DNA of 64,000 bases from Microbacterium sp. AK009 (GTDB lineage Bacteria; Actinomycetota; Actinomycetes; Actinomycetales; Microbacteriaceae). The position numbers and the translations under genes were made by a program. The stretch lies in NCBI RefSeq assembly GCF_013410955.1, contig NZ_JACCCG010000002.1, positions 124,001-188,000 of the forward strand. The letters run 5' to 3'. Shown here piece after piece: positions 29,002 to 38,813 of this stretch; position 1 is the first letter of the stretch, and each line of letters begins with the position of its first letter. The notes under the pieces were generated by a model that was not told the DNA's origin, searched no databases, and saw nothing but the letters and a program-made list of their open reading frames with translations.

Positions 29002-29991
29002 TCAGATCGGAGTGCCGGCGAGCTCGCGTGCGGCGGTGACCCGCTCGTCGCGCGCTCGCACCGCGGGCTCCTTCTCGCGGAACAGCGCATACAGCGGAGC
29101 GGCGACGAAGATCGTCGAGTAGGCCGCGACGATCGTGCCGACGAAGATCGACAGCGAGATGTCGGTGAGCGTCCGTGCCCCGAGCCAGAGCGCACCGATG
29201 AAGAGAATCGCCCCGGTGGGGAGGATCGCCACGACGGTGGTGTTGATGGATCGGACGAGGGTCTGGTTCACGGCCAGGTTGACGGACTCGCCGAACGTCC
29301 GGCCCGACACCTCGCCGTCTTCGCTGGTGTTCTCCCTGATCTTGTCGAAGACCACCGTGGTGTCGTACAGCGCGTAGGAGAGGATCGTGAGGAAGCCGAT
29401 CACCGCAGCCGGTGAGATCTCGAATCCGAACAGGGCGTAGATCCCGATCGTGATGACCAGCACGTCGACGAGACCGATGATCGCCGCGGCCGACATCTTC
29501 CAGGTGCGGAAGTACAGCGCGAGGATGAGGAAGGTCAGCGCGAGGAAGATCGCCAGGCCCCACAGCGACTGCCGTGTGACATCCGCACCCCAGCTGGGGC
29601 CGATGAACGAATAGCTGACGTCGGCGACGGGAACCTGGTACCCGTCGGCGAGAGCTTCGGAGATCTGCAGGCTCTCGTCGTCGGTCACCTGGTCGGTCTG
29701 CACCCGGATGGCGTCGGAGCCGACCGTGACGACCCGGGTGACCGCGTCGGGGACGACGGACTGCACCGCCTCGGTGGCGACGGCCTGGTCGGTGGTCGTG
29801 ACGCCGGAGACGGTGAACTGCGAGCCACCGGTGAACTCGATCGAGAGCTGGATGGGACGGAACAGCGGCACCAGCGCCGCACCGATCACGAGGATCGCCG
29901 CGATGATGAACCACAGCCGCCGCCGCCCGACGAACGGGAAGCTGGTCTTGCCGGTGTAGAGGTCGTTGCCGAGCTGGCTCATGGACCGCAT
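29002..29991 (-). CDS. secF: Protein translocase subunit SecF
   Basis: A 329-residue membrane protein with six predicted helices, partner of SecD in proton-driven late stages of protein export. SecF signatures include IEFTGGSQF after the first helix, and a conserved core with VGLVDVLVITIGIYALFGFE and YALYDTTVVFDKIRENT. It shares one base with the secD stop (TGATG). Confidence 0.95.
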   Translation of the reverse strand: MRSMSQLGNDLYTGKTSFPFVGRRRLWFIIAAILVIGAALVPLFRPIQLSIEFTGGSQFTVSGVTTTDQAVATEAVQSVVPDAVTRVVTVGSDAIRVQTDQVTDDESLQISEALADGYQVPVADVSYSFIGPSWGADVTRQSLWGLAIFLALTFLILALYFRTWKMSAAAIIGLVDVLVITIGIYALFGFEISPAAVIGFLTILSYALYDTTVVFDKIRENTSEDGEVSGRTFGESVNLAVNQTLVRSINTTVVAILPTGAILFIGALWLGARTLTDISLSIFVGTIVAAYSTIFVAAPLYALFREKEPAVRARDERVTAARELAGTPI

Positions 29992-31721
29992 CAGTGGTCT
30001 CCGTCCTTGACCTTCGTTGCGGACTTGCCGGACTCCGCGGCGGTGAGTTCCGCCTGCTTGCGTTCGGCGATGGTCTGCCGTCGCTCCGCTTCCCCTCGAG
30101 CCTTGGCCGCACGGCGTGCCGCGGGGGTCTTCCCCGCTGACACCGGTGCACGGAACTGCGCCCGACCCCGGTAGACGGCGCCGAGGGCTTCCGGATCGAG
30201 ACCTGACAGTGGATGACCCGAACCGAAGAAGCGCGTTCGAGCCAGCAGCTGCAGCACCGGGTGGGTGAAGAGGATGAAGATCAGCACGTCGATCACCGTG
30301 GTCAGGCCGAGGGTGAAGGCGAAACCCTTCACGGTGGCGTCGGCCAGGATGTAGAGGACGACGGCGGCGAGAACGTTGATCGACTTGGAGATGTAGATCG
30401 TGCGGCGTGCTCGGGCCCAGCCGTCTTCGACCGCGCCCGTGATCGACTTGCCGTCGCGGAGCTCATCACGTATTCGTTCGAAGTAGACGATGAAGCTGTC
30501 GGCGGTGAATCCGATCGAGACGATCACACCGGCCACACCGGCCAGCGACAGGCGGTAGCCGATGCGCCAGGCGAGGATGCAGAGGGTGATGTAGGTCAGA
30601 ACGCCCATCACGATGAGCGAGGCGATGATGACGAACCCGAGCGCGCGGTACACCGCGAGCGAGTAGAGCGCGACCAGGATCAGGCCGATAAGTCCGGCGA
30701 TGAGTCCGATCTGCAGCTGCTGGGATCCGAGGGTCGCGGAAATGGTGTCGGAGCTGACGACCTCGAAGCTCAGCGGCAGGGCCCCGTACCGCAGCTGGTC
30801 GGCGAGCACCTGCGCGGTCTCCTGCGTGAAGCTGCCGGTGATGCTGGGCTGGCCGTCGAGGATGACCCCGTTCATCGACGGCGCGGAGAGCACCGAGCCG
30901 TCCAGCACGAAGGCGAACTGGTTCAGCGGCGGCGCGGCACCGAACAGGCGCTGGCTGATCTCGCCGAAGATCTGCGTGCCCTCGCCGTCGAAGACGAGGT
31001 TGACCGCCCACCGTCCGTCGGTCTGCTGCAGACCGAAGGTGGCATCGTCGATGGCCGATCCGTCGAGCTCGACCGGTCCGAGGATGTACTTCACCGTGCC
31101 CGTGGGGTCACAGGTGATGAGCGGCTGGTCGGCGGGGGCGTTTGCGGGATCGTTCGCCGGATCGGAGCAGTTGTACGCGTCGTACTGCGCCTGGAGCGCC
31201 GGGGTGATCCAAGCGGGGTCGCTGCCGTCGGACGGCGAGGGTGAGGGTGTCGACGGCAGGGACGGATCGGGGGTGGGGTACGGCGTCTGGTTGCCGTCCT
31301 GCCCGATGAATGCGCCGGACGTCTCGTTGCTCGTGGCGAGCACCGCGCGCAGCTGCAGCTGCGCCGACTGCTCGATGCGCTGACGGGTCTCCTCGTCGGC
31401 CTCACCGGGGATCTGCACGACGATCTGGTTACCGGCCTGCGTCGCGACATCCGCCTCACCCACGCCGGAGGCGTCGACGCGCTGGCGGATGATCGTGACC
31501 GCCTGATCCATCTGCTCGCTCGACGGCGGTTCGGCGTTCTCGGTCTGCGCCTGAAGCACGATCTGGGTGCCGCCCTGGAGGTCGAGCGCGAGCTCGGGAA
31601 CCCAGGAGCTCTGGCCGAAGCCGTAGACACCGAGTGCATTGACTCCGAACAGGGCTGCCGTGATCGCCAGCAGGCCGATCAGGGCCCGCCAGGCGCGGCG
31701 GACGGGGGTGGATGTGGCCAC
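29991..31721 (-). CDS. secD: Protein translocase subunit SecD
   Basis: A 576-residue membrane protein. It has an N-terminal helix, the D1 signature LALDLQGGTQIVLQ, a large periplasm-side P1 domain with an acidic/Pro-rich insert (about residues 150-185), then five helices with the RND motif GVIVSIGFTADSFIVYFERI. A charged Lys/Ala-rich C-terminal tail of about 60 residues is longer than in E. coli. The start is GTG without a clear ribosome site. Confidence 0.95.
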   Translation of the reverse strand: MATSTPVRRAWRALIGLLAITAALFGVNALGVYGFGQSSWVPELALDLQGGTQIVLQAQTENAEPPSSEQMDQAVTIIRQRVDASGVGEADVATQAGNQIVVQIPGEADEETRQRIEQSAQLQLRAVLATSNETSGAFIGQDGNQTPYPTPDPSLPSTPSPSPSDGSDPAWITPALQAQYDAYNCSDPANDPANAPADQPLITCDPTGTVKYILGPVELDGSAIDDATFGLQQTDGRWAVNLVFDGEGTQIFGEISQRLFGAAPPLNQFAFVLDGSVLSAPSMNGVILDGQPSITGSFTQETAQVLADQLRYGALPLSFEVVSSDTISATLGSQQLQIGLIAGLIGLILVALYSLAVYRALGFVIIASLIVMGVLTYITLCILAWRIGYRLSLAGVAGVIVSIGFTADSFIVYFERIRDELRDGKSITGAVEDGWARARRTIYISKSINVLAAVVLYILADATVKGFAFTLGLTTVIDVLIFILFTHPVLQLLARTRFFGSGHPLSGLDPEALGAVYRGRAQFRAPVSAGKTPAARRAAKARGEAERRQTIAERKQAELTAAESGKSATKVKDGDH

Positions 31722-31757
31722 GAGGGGTCAGCTTTCTTCGAGCCGTCGGACGACGGG

Positions 31758-32219
31758 TCAGGCGTCGGGCTTGGTGCGCTTGTCCGCGTCGGTGTCGTCG
31801 GTGGGCTCGGCGGAAGTGGCGGCGCGCCGGTCGTCGCTGATAGAGGTGATGTCTCCCGTGGCCACGCCCTCGAGGTATTCCTCCTTGCTGACCTCAGCCT
31901 CGATGAACTCCTCCTCCGACAGGACATCCGTGGGGTTCACCACACGGAGGATCGCCTGGCTGTGCACCTTGATACTCACCCCGGGAGCGATCTCCACGAC
32001 CGCGGGCTGGTCGAGGTTGTCGGCGTCGTAGGAGACGATCGTGCCGTAGAGCCCACCCTGGAGGAGGACCTCGGCGCCGGGAACCGTCTGGCGGGCGCGC
32101 TGCTCCTGCTCGGCCTTCTGCTTCTGCAGACGACGACGCGAGCTCCAGAACATGAAGACCAACAGGGCGGCCAGCAGGAGGATGAGGCCGTAGTTGGCGA
32201 AGAAGGTCGCGAAGTCCAT
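31758..32219 (-). CDS. yajC: Preprotein translocase subunit YajC
   Basis: A 153-residue protein with one N-terminal membrane helix (residues 7-26, FANYGLILLLAALLVFMFW) and the YajC core VPGAEVLLQGGLYGTIVSYD. An acidic, probably disordered tail of about 55 residues follows. It stands upstream of secD in the standard yajC-secD-secF order. The start MDFATFF is chosen; the upstream in-frame Met is not conserved. Confidence 0.92.
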   Translation of the reverse strand: MDFATFFANYGLILLLAALLVFMFWSSRRRLQKQKAEQEQRARQTVPGAEVLLQGGLYGTIVSYDADNLDQPAVVEIAPGVSIKVHSQAILRVVNPTDVLSEEEFIEAEVSKEEYLEGVATGDITSISDDRRAATSAEPTDDTDADKRTKPDA

Positions 32220-32302
32220 GAGGTGAAGGGCACCTTTCGGTTTCGGCACGCCTGGGCGGCGCTGCCGTGCAGGGAGGGGAGGCGGCGAGAAGCCTTGAGC
32301 GA

Positions 32303-33331
32303 TTATAGGTCATCGAATCTGAGGGCCCCATCGCGATGAGGGGCTCCCAGGTGAGCGTAGGCGTCCGGGGTCGCGACCCGGCCGCGGGGTGTTCTGCCCA
32401 TGAATCCGATGCGCACGAGGTACGGCTCCACCACCGATTCGATGGTGTCGGGCTCCTCCCCGACGGCGACCGCGAGCGTCCCGAGACCCACGGGCCCGCC
32501 GTGGAATCGGCGGATGAGTGCGTCCAGAACAGCACGGTCGAGGCGATCCAGTCCGATGCGATCGACGTCGTAGAGCTCGAGGGCCGCGTCCACCGCCTCG
32601 GCATCGGCGGCGCCGCCGCCCCGGTGGACGACGAGGTAGTCGCGCACCCGGCGCAGCAGCCGGTTCGCGATCCGGGGAGTTCCCCGGGAGCGTCGCGCGA
32701 TCTCGGACCGCGACGACGCGGGGATCTCCACGTCGAGCTTCTCGGCCGAGCGCCGGATGACCTGCTCCAGCTCCTCCGGCTCGTAGAACTCCAGGTGCGC
32801 GGTGAAGCCGAAGCGGTCGCGAAGAGGATTGGGCAGCATCCCCGAGCGCGTCGTCGCGCCCACGAGGGTGAACGGTGCGAGATCCAGCGGGATGCTGGTG
32901 GCTCCGGCGCCTTTCCCCACCATGATGTCGATGCGGAAGTCCTCCATCGCGAGGTAGAGCATCTCCTCGGCAGAGCGGGCCATGCGGTGGATCTCGTCGA
33001 TGAACAGCACCTCCCCCGGGACGAGGCTCGACAGGAGGGCGGCGAGGTCGCCGGCGTGCTGGATCGCGGGACCACTGGACATCCGCAGCATCCGCTCGCT
33101 CTCGTGCGCGACGATCATCGCCAGCGTCGTCTTGCCGAGCCCGGGAGGGCCCGAGAGCAGGATGTGATCGGCCGGGCGCTGCTGGATGCGCGCGGCCTGC
33201 AGGAGCAGCTGCAGCTGCCCGCGCACTTTCTGCTGCCCGACGAACTCGGCGAGCGAGGTGGGCCGCAGCGCCCCCTCGATGGCGAGCTCGGACTCGTCGG
33301 CCGGTTCGGCGGGATCCAGGGCCTCACCCAC
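32303..33331 (-). CDS. ruvB: Holliday junction branch migration helicase RuvB
   Basis: A 342-residue AAA+ motor. Walker [11 protein letters not shown] is at residues 61-70, Walker B is LFIDEIHRM, sensor [17 protein letters not shown], and the C-terminal winged helix has [13 protein letters not shown]. The start is GTG at 33331, 8 nt inside the ruvA 3' end, with GGGAG upstream. A longer in-frame extension runs over ruvA and is not used. Confidence 0.96.
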   Translation of the reverse strand: MGEALDPAEPADESELAIEGALRPTSLAEFVGQQKVRGQLQLLLQAARIQQRPADHILLSGPPGLGKTTLAMIVAHESERMLRMSSGPAIQHAGDLAALLSSLVPGEVLFIDEIHRMARSAEEMLYLAMEDFRIDIMVGKGAGATSIPLDLAPFTLVGATTRSGMLPNPLRDRFGFTAHLEFYEPEELEQVIRRSAEKLDVEIPASSRSEIARRSRGTPRIANRLLRRVRDYLVVHRGGGAADAEAVDAALELYDVDRIGLDRLDRAVLDALIRRFHGGPVGLGTLAVAVGEEPDTIESVVEPYLVRIGFMGRTPRGRVATPDAYAHLGAPHRDGALRFDDL

Positions 33332-33944
33332 GGAGCGACTCCCGCGCCGGGCCGAGTTCGGCGAGGGTGCGACGCAGGAGAGCCCCCACGGAGGCGCGGT
33401 CGGCGTCGGTCGCGGTTTCGGAGACGGTCGACACCGCTTCGGCCGCGGTGCGCTCGGACCAGCCGAGGCCCACGAGCGCTTGGACGACCTGCGCGCTGAG
33501 GTCGGGCACGGGCGCGGCCGTCGCCGGTGCGCCGGCGGGACGAGCGGGGGCGAGCTTGCCGGCGAGCTGCACGACGATGAGCTTCGCCGTCTTCGGCCCG
33601 ATCCCCGAAACCCGTCGGAACGGCGCATCGTCGTCGGCCGCAACAGCATCGGCGATCTGCGGCACGGTGAGTGTGGCGAGTACCCCGAGCGCCGATTTCG
33701 GACCGACACCGGTCACCCCGAGGAGCACCGAGAACACCGCCAGTTCCTCGCGCGTGGGGAAACCGAACAGGGACAGCGCATCCTCCCTGACGATCAGGGC
33801 GGTGTGCAGCAGGAGGCGCTCCCCGACCGGGGCGCTGCGCGAAACCTGCGGGGTCACGGCGACGGAGAACCCGACGCCACCCACCTCGACGATGACGCTG
33901 TCGGCCTCGACGTGCAGCACGGTGCCGTGGAGGGAGGAGATCAT
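33324..33944 (-). CDS. ruvA: Holliday junction branch migration protein RuvA
   Basis: A 206-residue RuvA: OB-fold N-domain ([20 protein letters not shown]), HhH region ([35 protein letters not shown]) and the C-terminal RuvB-binding domain. It has its own predicted promoter: a -10 hexamer 6 nt before ATG and a LexA-like box upstream, so ruvAB can be expressed without ruvC. Confidence 0.96.
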   Translation of the reverse strand: MISSLHGTVLHVEADSVIVEVGGVGFSVAVTPQVSRSAPVGERLLLHTALIVREDALSLFGFPTREELAVFSVLLGVTGVGPKSALGVLATLTVPQIADAVAADDDAPFRRVSGIGPKTAKLIVVQLAGKLAPARPAGAPATAAPVPDLSAQVVQALVGLGWSERTAAEAVSTVSETATDADRASVGALLRRTLAELGPARESLRG

Positions 33945-33950
33945 GTGCTC

Positions 33951-33956
33951 AGCCTA
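33951..33956 (-). promoter_or_regulatory. -10 of a leaderless ruvAB transcript
   Basis: TAGGCT on the minus strand, followed by GAGCAC and then the ruvA ATG, so transcription would start at the start codon. AGAACA with an 18-nt spacer is a weak -35 and lies in the LexA-like box. Confidence 0.55.
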
Positions 33957-33965
33957 GGACACGGT

Positions 33966-33981
33966 TCGGACATATGTTCTA
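33966..33981. promoter_or_regulatory. lexA box: LexA/SOS-box candidate for ruvAB
   Basis: TCGGACATATGTTCTA matches the actinobacterial SOS palindrome TCGAAC-N4-GTTCGA at 10 of its 12 specified bases. It overlaps the expected -35 of the ruvA promoter, so LexA would repress ruvAB. It lies between ruvC and ruvA rather than upstream of ruvC. Confidence 0.7.
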
Positions 33982-33998
33982 GCGACACACCCGCGGCG

Positions 33999-34559
33999 TC
34001 AGCGACGCGCGAGTCGCTCGGCGTCAGCCCACCGCTGCTGCGCCGGCGTGAGCGCGCCGGCGGGTGAGGCGGCGGACGGGCCGCGCCGCCACGCGTGACA
34101 CAGCGCGAGGGCGAGGGCGTCCGCGGCGTCCGCCGGCTGGGGCAGAGCGTCCAGCCGCAGCACGCGGGCCACCATCGTCTGCACCTGACGCTTGTCGGCC
34201 GCACCGTAGCCGGTGACCGCGGCCTTGACCTCGGTCGGAGTGTGCGTGGCCGCGGGCAGGCCCGCCTCACCCGCGACGAGCAGGGCGATGCCGCTCGCCT
34301 GCGCGGTTCCCATCACGGTCTGGCGGTTGTGCTGAGCGAACACCCGCTCGACGGCGACGACGGCGGGCCCGTAAGCCCGCACGACCTCGCGGAGCCCCTC
34401 CGCCAGAGCGGCCAGCCGGTGCTCGATCGCGGTTCCGGCTTCGGTGCGGATGACGCCGACATGCACGAGACGCGCACTGCGATCGGCTGCCACGTCGACC
34501 ACGCCGATCCCGCACCGGGTCAGGCCCGGGTCGACGCCGAGAACGCGAAGGGTTGCCAC
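33999..34559 (-). CDS. ruvC: Crossover junction endodeoxyribonuclease RuvC
   Basis: A 186-residue resolvase with RNase H fold. The first catalytic Asp is in LGVDPGLTRCG (residue 10), VAVERVFAQHN supplies the Glu, and the late GYGAADKRQVQ and ADAADALALALCH carry further active-site residues. A GTG start, with a -10 hexamer 6 nt before it (leaderless). Confidence 0.95.
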   Translation of the reverse strand: MATLRVLGVDPGLTRCGIGVVDVAADRSARLVHVGVIRTEAGTAIEHRLAALAEGLREVVRAYGPAVVAVERVFAQHNRQTVMGTAQASGIALLVAGEAGLPAATHTPTEVKAAVTGYGAADKRQVQTMVARVLRLDALPQPADAADALALALCHAWRRGPSAASPAGALTPAQQRWADAERLARR

Positions 34560-34565
34560 CCCGCA

Positions 34566-34571
34566 ACGGTA
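34566..34571 (-). promoter_or_regulatory. -10 of a leaderless ruvC transcript
   Basis: TACCGT on the minus strand, then TGCGGG, then the ruvC GTG. No LexA box was found upstream of it. Confidence 0.5.
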
Positions 34572-34780
34572 GGCGCGGCTCCGCCCGCCGCGCCGCAGGC
34601 GCGCCCGGCGGGTCGCCGTCCGCCCGCGTGCGGAGAGGCGCCGCTATGCGTCATCCGACCGTCTCGGCGCGCGGGTCGAGTGCGCAACCGCGGGCCGGAG
34701 TCCCGGCCCGCCGACCCGTCGACCGGAATGTCGACGTGTCGCCCCGCGAACCCCGCCGCTGTGCTCGGCGCGGGCGGGGC

Positions 34781-35539
34781 TCAGTCCTCTGCTTCGAGCT
34801 CGGCCTGCACCTCGGGGGTCAGGTCGAGGTTGCTGAAGACGTTCTGCACGTCGTCGCTGTCCTCCAGCGCGTCGATCAGCCGGAAGACCTTCCGCGCGGT
34901 GTCGGCGTCGACCTCGACCTTGAGATTGGGGACGAACTCGACGTCGGCGGAGTCGTAGTCGATCCCCGCGTCCTGCAGGGCCGTGCGCACCGACACCAGC
35001 TCGCTCGCCTCGGTGATGACCGCAAAGCCCTGGCCGTGCGGCTCGACCTCTTCGGCGCCGGCGTCGAGGACGGCCATCATCACGTCGTCCTCGCTCGTCC
35101 CTTCGCCCGGAACGACGATCACGCCCTTGCGGGTGAAGTTGTAGGCGACGCTGCCGGGGTCGGCGAGGTTGCCGCCGTTGCGCGAGAGCGCGGTGCGCAC
35201 TTCAGCGGCGGCGCGGTTGCGGTTGTCGGTCAGACACTCGATCATGAGCGCCACGCCGTTGGGGCCGTAGCCCTCGTACATGATCGAGGTGTACTCGACC
35301 GCTTCGCCGCCGATCCCGGCACCGCGCTTGATCGCGCGGTCGATGTTGTCGTTCGGGACCGAAGTCTTCTTCGCCTTCTGCACGGCGTCGTACAGGGTGG
35401 GATTGCCGGAGAGGTCGGCACCGCCGATCTTGGCGGCGACCTCGATGTTCTTGATGAGCTTGGCGAACGACTTCGCACGGCGGGCGTCGATGACGGCCTT
35501 CTTGTGCTTGGTGGTCGCCCACTTGGAGTGGCCGGACAT
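34781..35539 (-). CDS. YebC/PmpR-family protein
   Basis: A 252-residue protein with the family N-terminus [20 protein letters not shown] and the block [20 protein letters not shown]. The family includes DNA-binding regulators and, more recently, factors helping ribosomes at polyproline. It sits upstream of ruvC, as in most Actinobacteria. The start MSGHSKW is certain; a TAGAAT -10 lies 7 nt before it (leaderless). Confidence 0.95.
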   Translation of the reverse strand: MSGHSKWATTKHKKAVIDARRAKSFAKLIKNIEVAAKIGGADLSGNPTLYDAVQKAKKTSVPNDNIDRAIKRGAGIGGEAVEYTSIMYEGYGPNGVALMIECLTDNRNRAAAEVRTALSRNGGNLADPGSVAYNFTRKGVIVVPGEGTSEDDVMMAVLDAGAEEVEPHGQGFAVITEASELVSVRTALQDAGIDYDSADVEFVPNLKVEVDADTARKVFRLIDALEDSDDVQNVFSNLDLTPEVQAELEAED

Positions 35540-35546
35540 GCTGACG

Positions 35547-35552
35547 ATTCTA
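35547..35552 (-). promoter_or_regulatory. -10 of a leaderless yebC transcript
   Basis: TAGAAT, close to the consensus TATAAT, followed by 7 nt and ATG. No ribosome site fits in the gap. Confidence 0.55.
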
Positions 35553-35614
35553 GCCGCGCCCATCCTGCCTCCCCTCGCGCCCGCCTCGCGCCCGCCCTCG
35601 CGCCCCCTCCCGTT

Positions 35615-35693
35615 CTCCCGCGAGAGTGCATCTGCGCGCCGAGGGAGCGGGGCGCACCCGCCTTCTCGGCGCCCCGTTGCACTCTCGCGGGAG
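35615..35693. repeat. Hairpin repeat family 2, copy 1
   Basis: Left arm 35615-35643 (starting CTCCCGCGAGAGTGCATCTG) and right arm 35665-35693 (ending TGCACTCTCGCGGGAG) are inverted repeats with about 25 of 29 positions paired, around a 21-nt loop. It lies between yebC and the PLP decarboxylase gene. A second, more degenerate copy is at 37135-37207, on the other side of that gene. Confidence 0.85.
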
Positions 35694-35700
35694 CGGCGGG

Positions 35701-35736
35701 ACACTGTCGCCATGCATGACACTGTGGCCATGGATG
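35701..35736 (+). repeat. 18-bp tandem duplication over a start codon
   Basis: ACACTGTCGCCATGCATG is followed directly by ACACTGTGGCCATGGATG (16 of 18 identical). Each unit contains a GACACT hexamer 6 nt before an in-frame ATG, so a leaderless promoter-start unit may be duplicated. Confidence 0.65.
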
Positions 35737-37106
35737 AGCGCGACGCGGCGCTGGACGCCGCCCACCAGGCGGCGCGGGAGTTCCTGGCGACGCTGCCCGA
35801 CCGACCCGTCTGGCCGCGGGCGAGCGTCGAGGAGATGACAGCAGCGCTCGGCGGACCTCTCCCCGCCACTGGTCGACCCGCTGCCGACGTCATCCGCGAC
35901 CTCGCCGCCCGCGCCGATCCGGGCCTGGTCGCGATCCCGGGCGGCCGCTTCTTCGGCTTCGTGATCGGCGGCACGCTGCCGGCCGCCCTCGCCGCCGACT
36001 GGCTCGTCTCGACCTGGGATCAGAACTCCGGGTCGAGCGCCATGACCACCGCCACCGTCGCTCTCGAGCGCATCGCCGGCGACTGGCTCCTGGAGATCCT
36101 CGATCTCCCCCGCGGCGCCTCGGTGGGTTTCGTCACCGGTGCACAGGTGTCGAACTTCGTCTGCCTCTCCGTCGCGCGGCACGCGCTGCTGCGCCGCCGC
36201 GGCTGGGACTTCACCCGTCAGGGCCTCACAGGGGCGCCGCAGGTGAGGCTGGTCGTCGGCCGCGATCGCCACGGATCCGTCGATCGCGCCGCCCGCTTTC
36301 TGGGGCTCGGCGAGGCCGACATGGTGGTGATCGATTCCGACGATGACGGCAGAATGCGGCCCGACGCTCTCGCGCGCGCCCTGCAGGACCTCCCCGAGGG
36401 GGCGACGATCGTCTGCCTGCAGGCGGGCGAGGTGCACACCGGGGCCTTCGACCCGTTCGCCGAGCTCATCCCGATCGCGAAATCGCACGGGGCGTGGGTG
36501 CACGTCGACGGCGCCTTCGGCCTGTGGGCCGCGGCGTCACCGCGCCTTCACGCCCTCACGTGGGGGGTGGATGCCGCGGACTCCTGGACGACCGATGCCC
36601 ACAAGACTCTGAACGTCCCGTACGACTGCGGCATGGCGATCGTCCGGGACCCGGCCGACTCGATCGCGATGTTCCGCACGGGCGGCGACTATCTGATGTA
36701 CACCGGGCTCGACCCCTGGGATGTCACACCCGAACTGTCCCGGCGGGCTCGCGGCGTCCCCGTGTGGGCGGCGTTGGCATCGCTGGGCATGCAGGGCGTC
36801 GAAGCCCTCGTCGATCGGCTTCACCGCAATGCGCGCAGGCTGGAACGGGGCCTTCGCGCCATCCCGGGGGTGACGGTCGTCTGCGCGCCCGACTTCACCC
36901 AGGTGATGTTCCGGCTGGATGACGACGACGCGACCCAGGAGCTCGGGCGCGCCATCCTCCAGGAGGGAACGGCCGCGCTCACCGGAGCGCACTGGCGAGA
37001 GCGGGCGGTGCTGCGCTGCTCGATGTCGTCGTGGGTGACCACCGATGACGACATCGACCTTACCCTCGCCGCGATCGCCCGGCTGGCCTCCCCCGCCCCC
37101 GTCTGA
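35712..37106 (+). CDS. PLP-dependent group II decarboxylase-like protein
   Basis: A 464-residue fold-type I PLP enzyme of the aromatic-amino-acid/glutamate decarboxylase group. The PLP Lys is in [15 protein letters not shown] (near residue 303), with the Asp/Ala of [11 protein letters not shown] holding the ring. The substrate cannot be told from the sequence; such proteins are also annotated as pyridoxal-dependent decarboxylases or aminotransferases. Start 35712 or 35730 (both ATG, from the duplicated start unit). The gene stands alone, oriented against its neighbours, between two hairpins of one family. Confidence 0.85.
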   Translation: MHDTVAMDERDAALDAAHQAAREFLATLPDRPVWPRASVEEMTAALGGPLPATGRPAADVIRDLAARADPGLVAIPGGRFFGFVIGGTLPAALAADWLVSTWDQNSGSSAMTTATVALERIAGDWLLEILDLPRGASVGFVTGAQVSNFVCLSVARHALLRRRGWDFTRQGLTGAPQVRLVVGRDRHGSVDRAARFLGLGEADMVVIDSDDDGRMRPDALARALQDLPEGATIVCLQAGEVHTGAFDPFAELIPIAKSHGAWVHVDGAFGLWAAASPRLHALTWGVDAADSWTTDAHKTLNVPYDCGMAIVRDPADSIAMFRTGGDYLMYTGLDPWDVTPELSRRARGVPVWAALASLGMQGVEALVDRLHRNARRLERGLRAIPGVTVVCAPDFTQVMFRLDDDDATQELGRAILQEGTAALTGAHWRERAVLRCSMSSWVTTDDDIDLTLAAIARLASPAPV

Positions 37107-37134
37107 CGCGTCGCTCCGCCCCCGCTTCCTCTGA

Positions 37135-37207
37135 CGCGAGAGTGCAACGGCGCGCCGAGCATTCGAGGTTCACCCGCATCCTCGGCGCCCAGATGGATTC
37201 TCGTGGG
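37135..37207. repeat. Hairpin repeat family 2, copy 2
   Basis: Left arm CGCGAGAGTGCAACGGCGCG (from 37135) and right arm CTCGGCGCCCAGATGGATTC (from 37181) plus TCGTGGG: about 18 of 25 positions paired. More degenerate than copy 1. It is followed directly by a G-rich tract. Confidence 0.75.
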
Positions 37208-37258
37208 GGTGGGGTGGGGTGGGGTGGGGTGGGGGGACGGGGGCGGGCGGGAGGAGGG
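37205..37258 (+). repeat. (GGGGT)n tract, potential G-quadruplex
   Basis: A run of GGGGT units (GGGGGTGGGGTGGGGTGGGG and onward) and further G-runs, at least five runs of four or more G separated by one base. It satisfies the usual G-quadruplex pattern on the plus strand. It lies just past the pdxT stop, where the pdxST transcript would be C-rich. Confidence 0.8.
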
Positions 37259-37260
37259 CC

Positions 37261-37846
37261 TCAGGCCCGCGCGGCGACGCCTGCGAGGAAACGGCGATGG
37301 AACCTCGACTCCCCCGCGACCTCGGGATGGAACGCGATCCCCAGCAGCGGCCCCTGCTCGACCGCGACGACGCGGCCGTCGTCGAGTGAGGCGAGCGCGC
37401 GGGCGCCCGGACCGACCTCGGTCACTGCGGGAGCGCGGATGAAGGCGGCGTGCACCGGCGGGCCGTTGAGACCATCGACGGCGATCTCGGTTTCGAACGA
37501 TTCGACCTGCCCGCCGAAGGCGTTCCGCTTCACCGTGACGTCGAGCCCGCCGAAGGTCTGCTGGCCCGCAATGCCGTCTTCCAGGCGATCGGCGAGGAGG
37601 ATGAGCCCCGCGCATGTGCCGAAGACCGGCATCCCGCCTGCGATCGCGCGACGGATCGGCTCCTGCATACCGAACGCACGTGACAGCTTGTCGATCGTGC
37701 TGGACTCCCCGCCGGGGAGCACGAGTCCGTCGACAGCCGACAGCTCCTCGGGTCGACGGACGAGCGCGACCTCCGCGCCGAGTTCGGCCAGAACCCGGGC
37801 ATGCTCGCGCACGTCCCCCTGGAGGGCGAGGATGCCGACGCGCGGC

Positions 37847-37857
<11 letters not shown>
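37261..37857 (-). CDS. pdxT: Pyridoxal 5'-phosphate synthase glutaminase subunit
   Basis: A 198-residue class I amidotransferase giving ammonia to Pdx[15 protein letters not shown], nucleophile Cys in [13 protein letters not shown], and His-Glu in [14 protein letters not shown] form the triad. The GTG start ([16 protein letters not shown]) overlaps the pdxS stop by 11 nt. The longer upstream frame lies over pdxS. Confidence 0.95.
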
Positions 37858-38740
<883 letters not shown>

Positions 38741-38766
38741 CGATCCTTTCAAGACGAGGTGCTTTT

Positions 38767-38807
38767 TGACCTAGGCCAGAAAATATCATGACCTACGGCG
38801 TAGGCTG
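38767..38807. promoter_or_regulatory. PdxR operator candidate between pdxS and pdxR
   Basis: Two identical heptamers TGACCTA at 38767-38773 and 38789-38795 are 22 bp apart (two helical turns). The second is part of the palindrome CCTACGGCGTAGG. A third, inverted half-site is TAGGCTG (38801-38807), which overlaps the pdxR -10. Direct repeats on one DNA face are typical of MocR-type regulators. Confidence 0.55.
38801..38806 (+). promoter_or_regulatory. -10 of a leaderless pdxR transcript
   Basis: TAGGCT, then 7 nt, then the ATG of pdxR. It overlaps the inverted half-site of the putative operator, consistent with autoregulation. Confidence 0.5.
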
Positions 38808-38813
38808 GTCGGG

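Noticed and set aside
32303..33709. A 468-codon RuvB with long N-terminal extension
   Set aside because: The extension lies over ruvA in another frame and has no RuvB similarity; the GTG at 33331 fits the family length.
34560..34780. Small gene between yebC and ruvC
   Set aside because: Only short frames without ribosome sites; the sequence looks like ordinary intergenic DNA.
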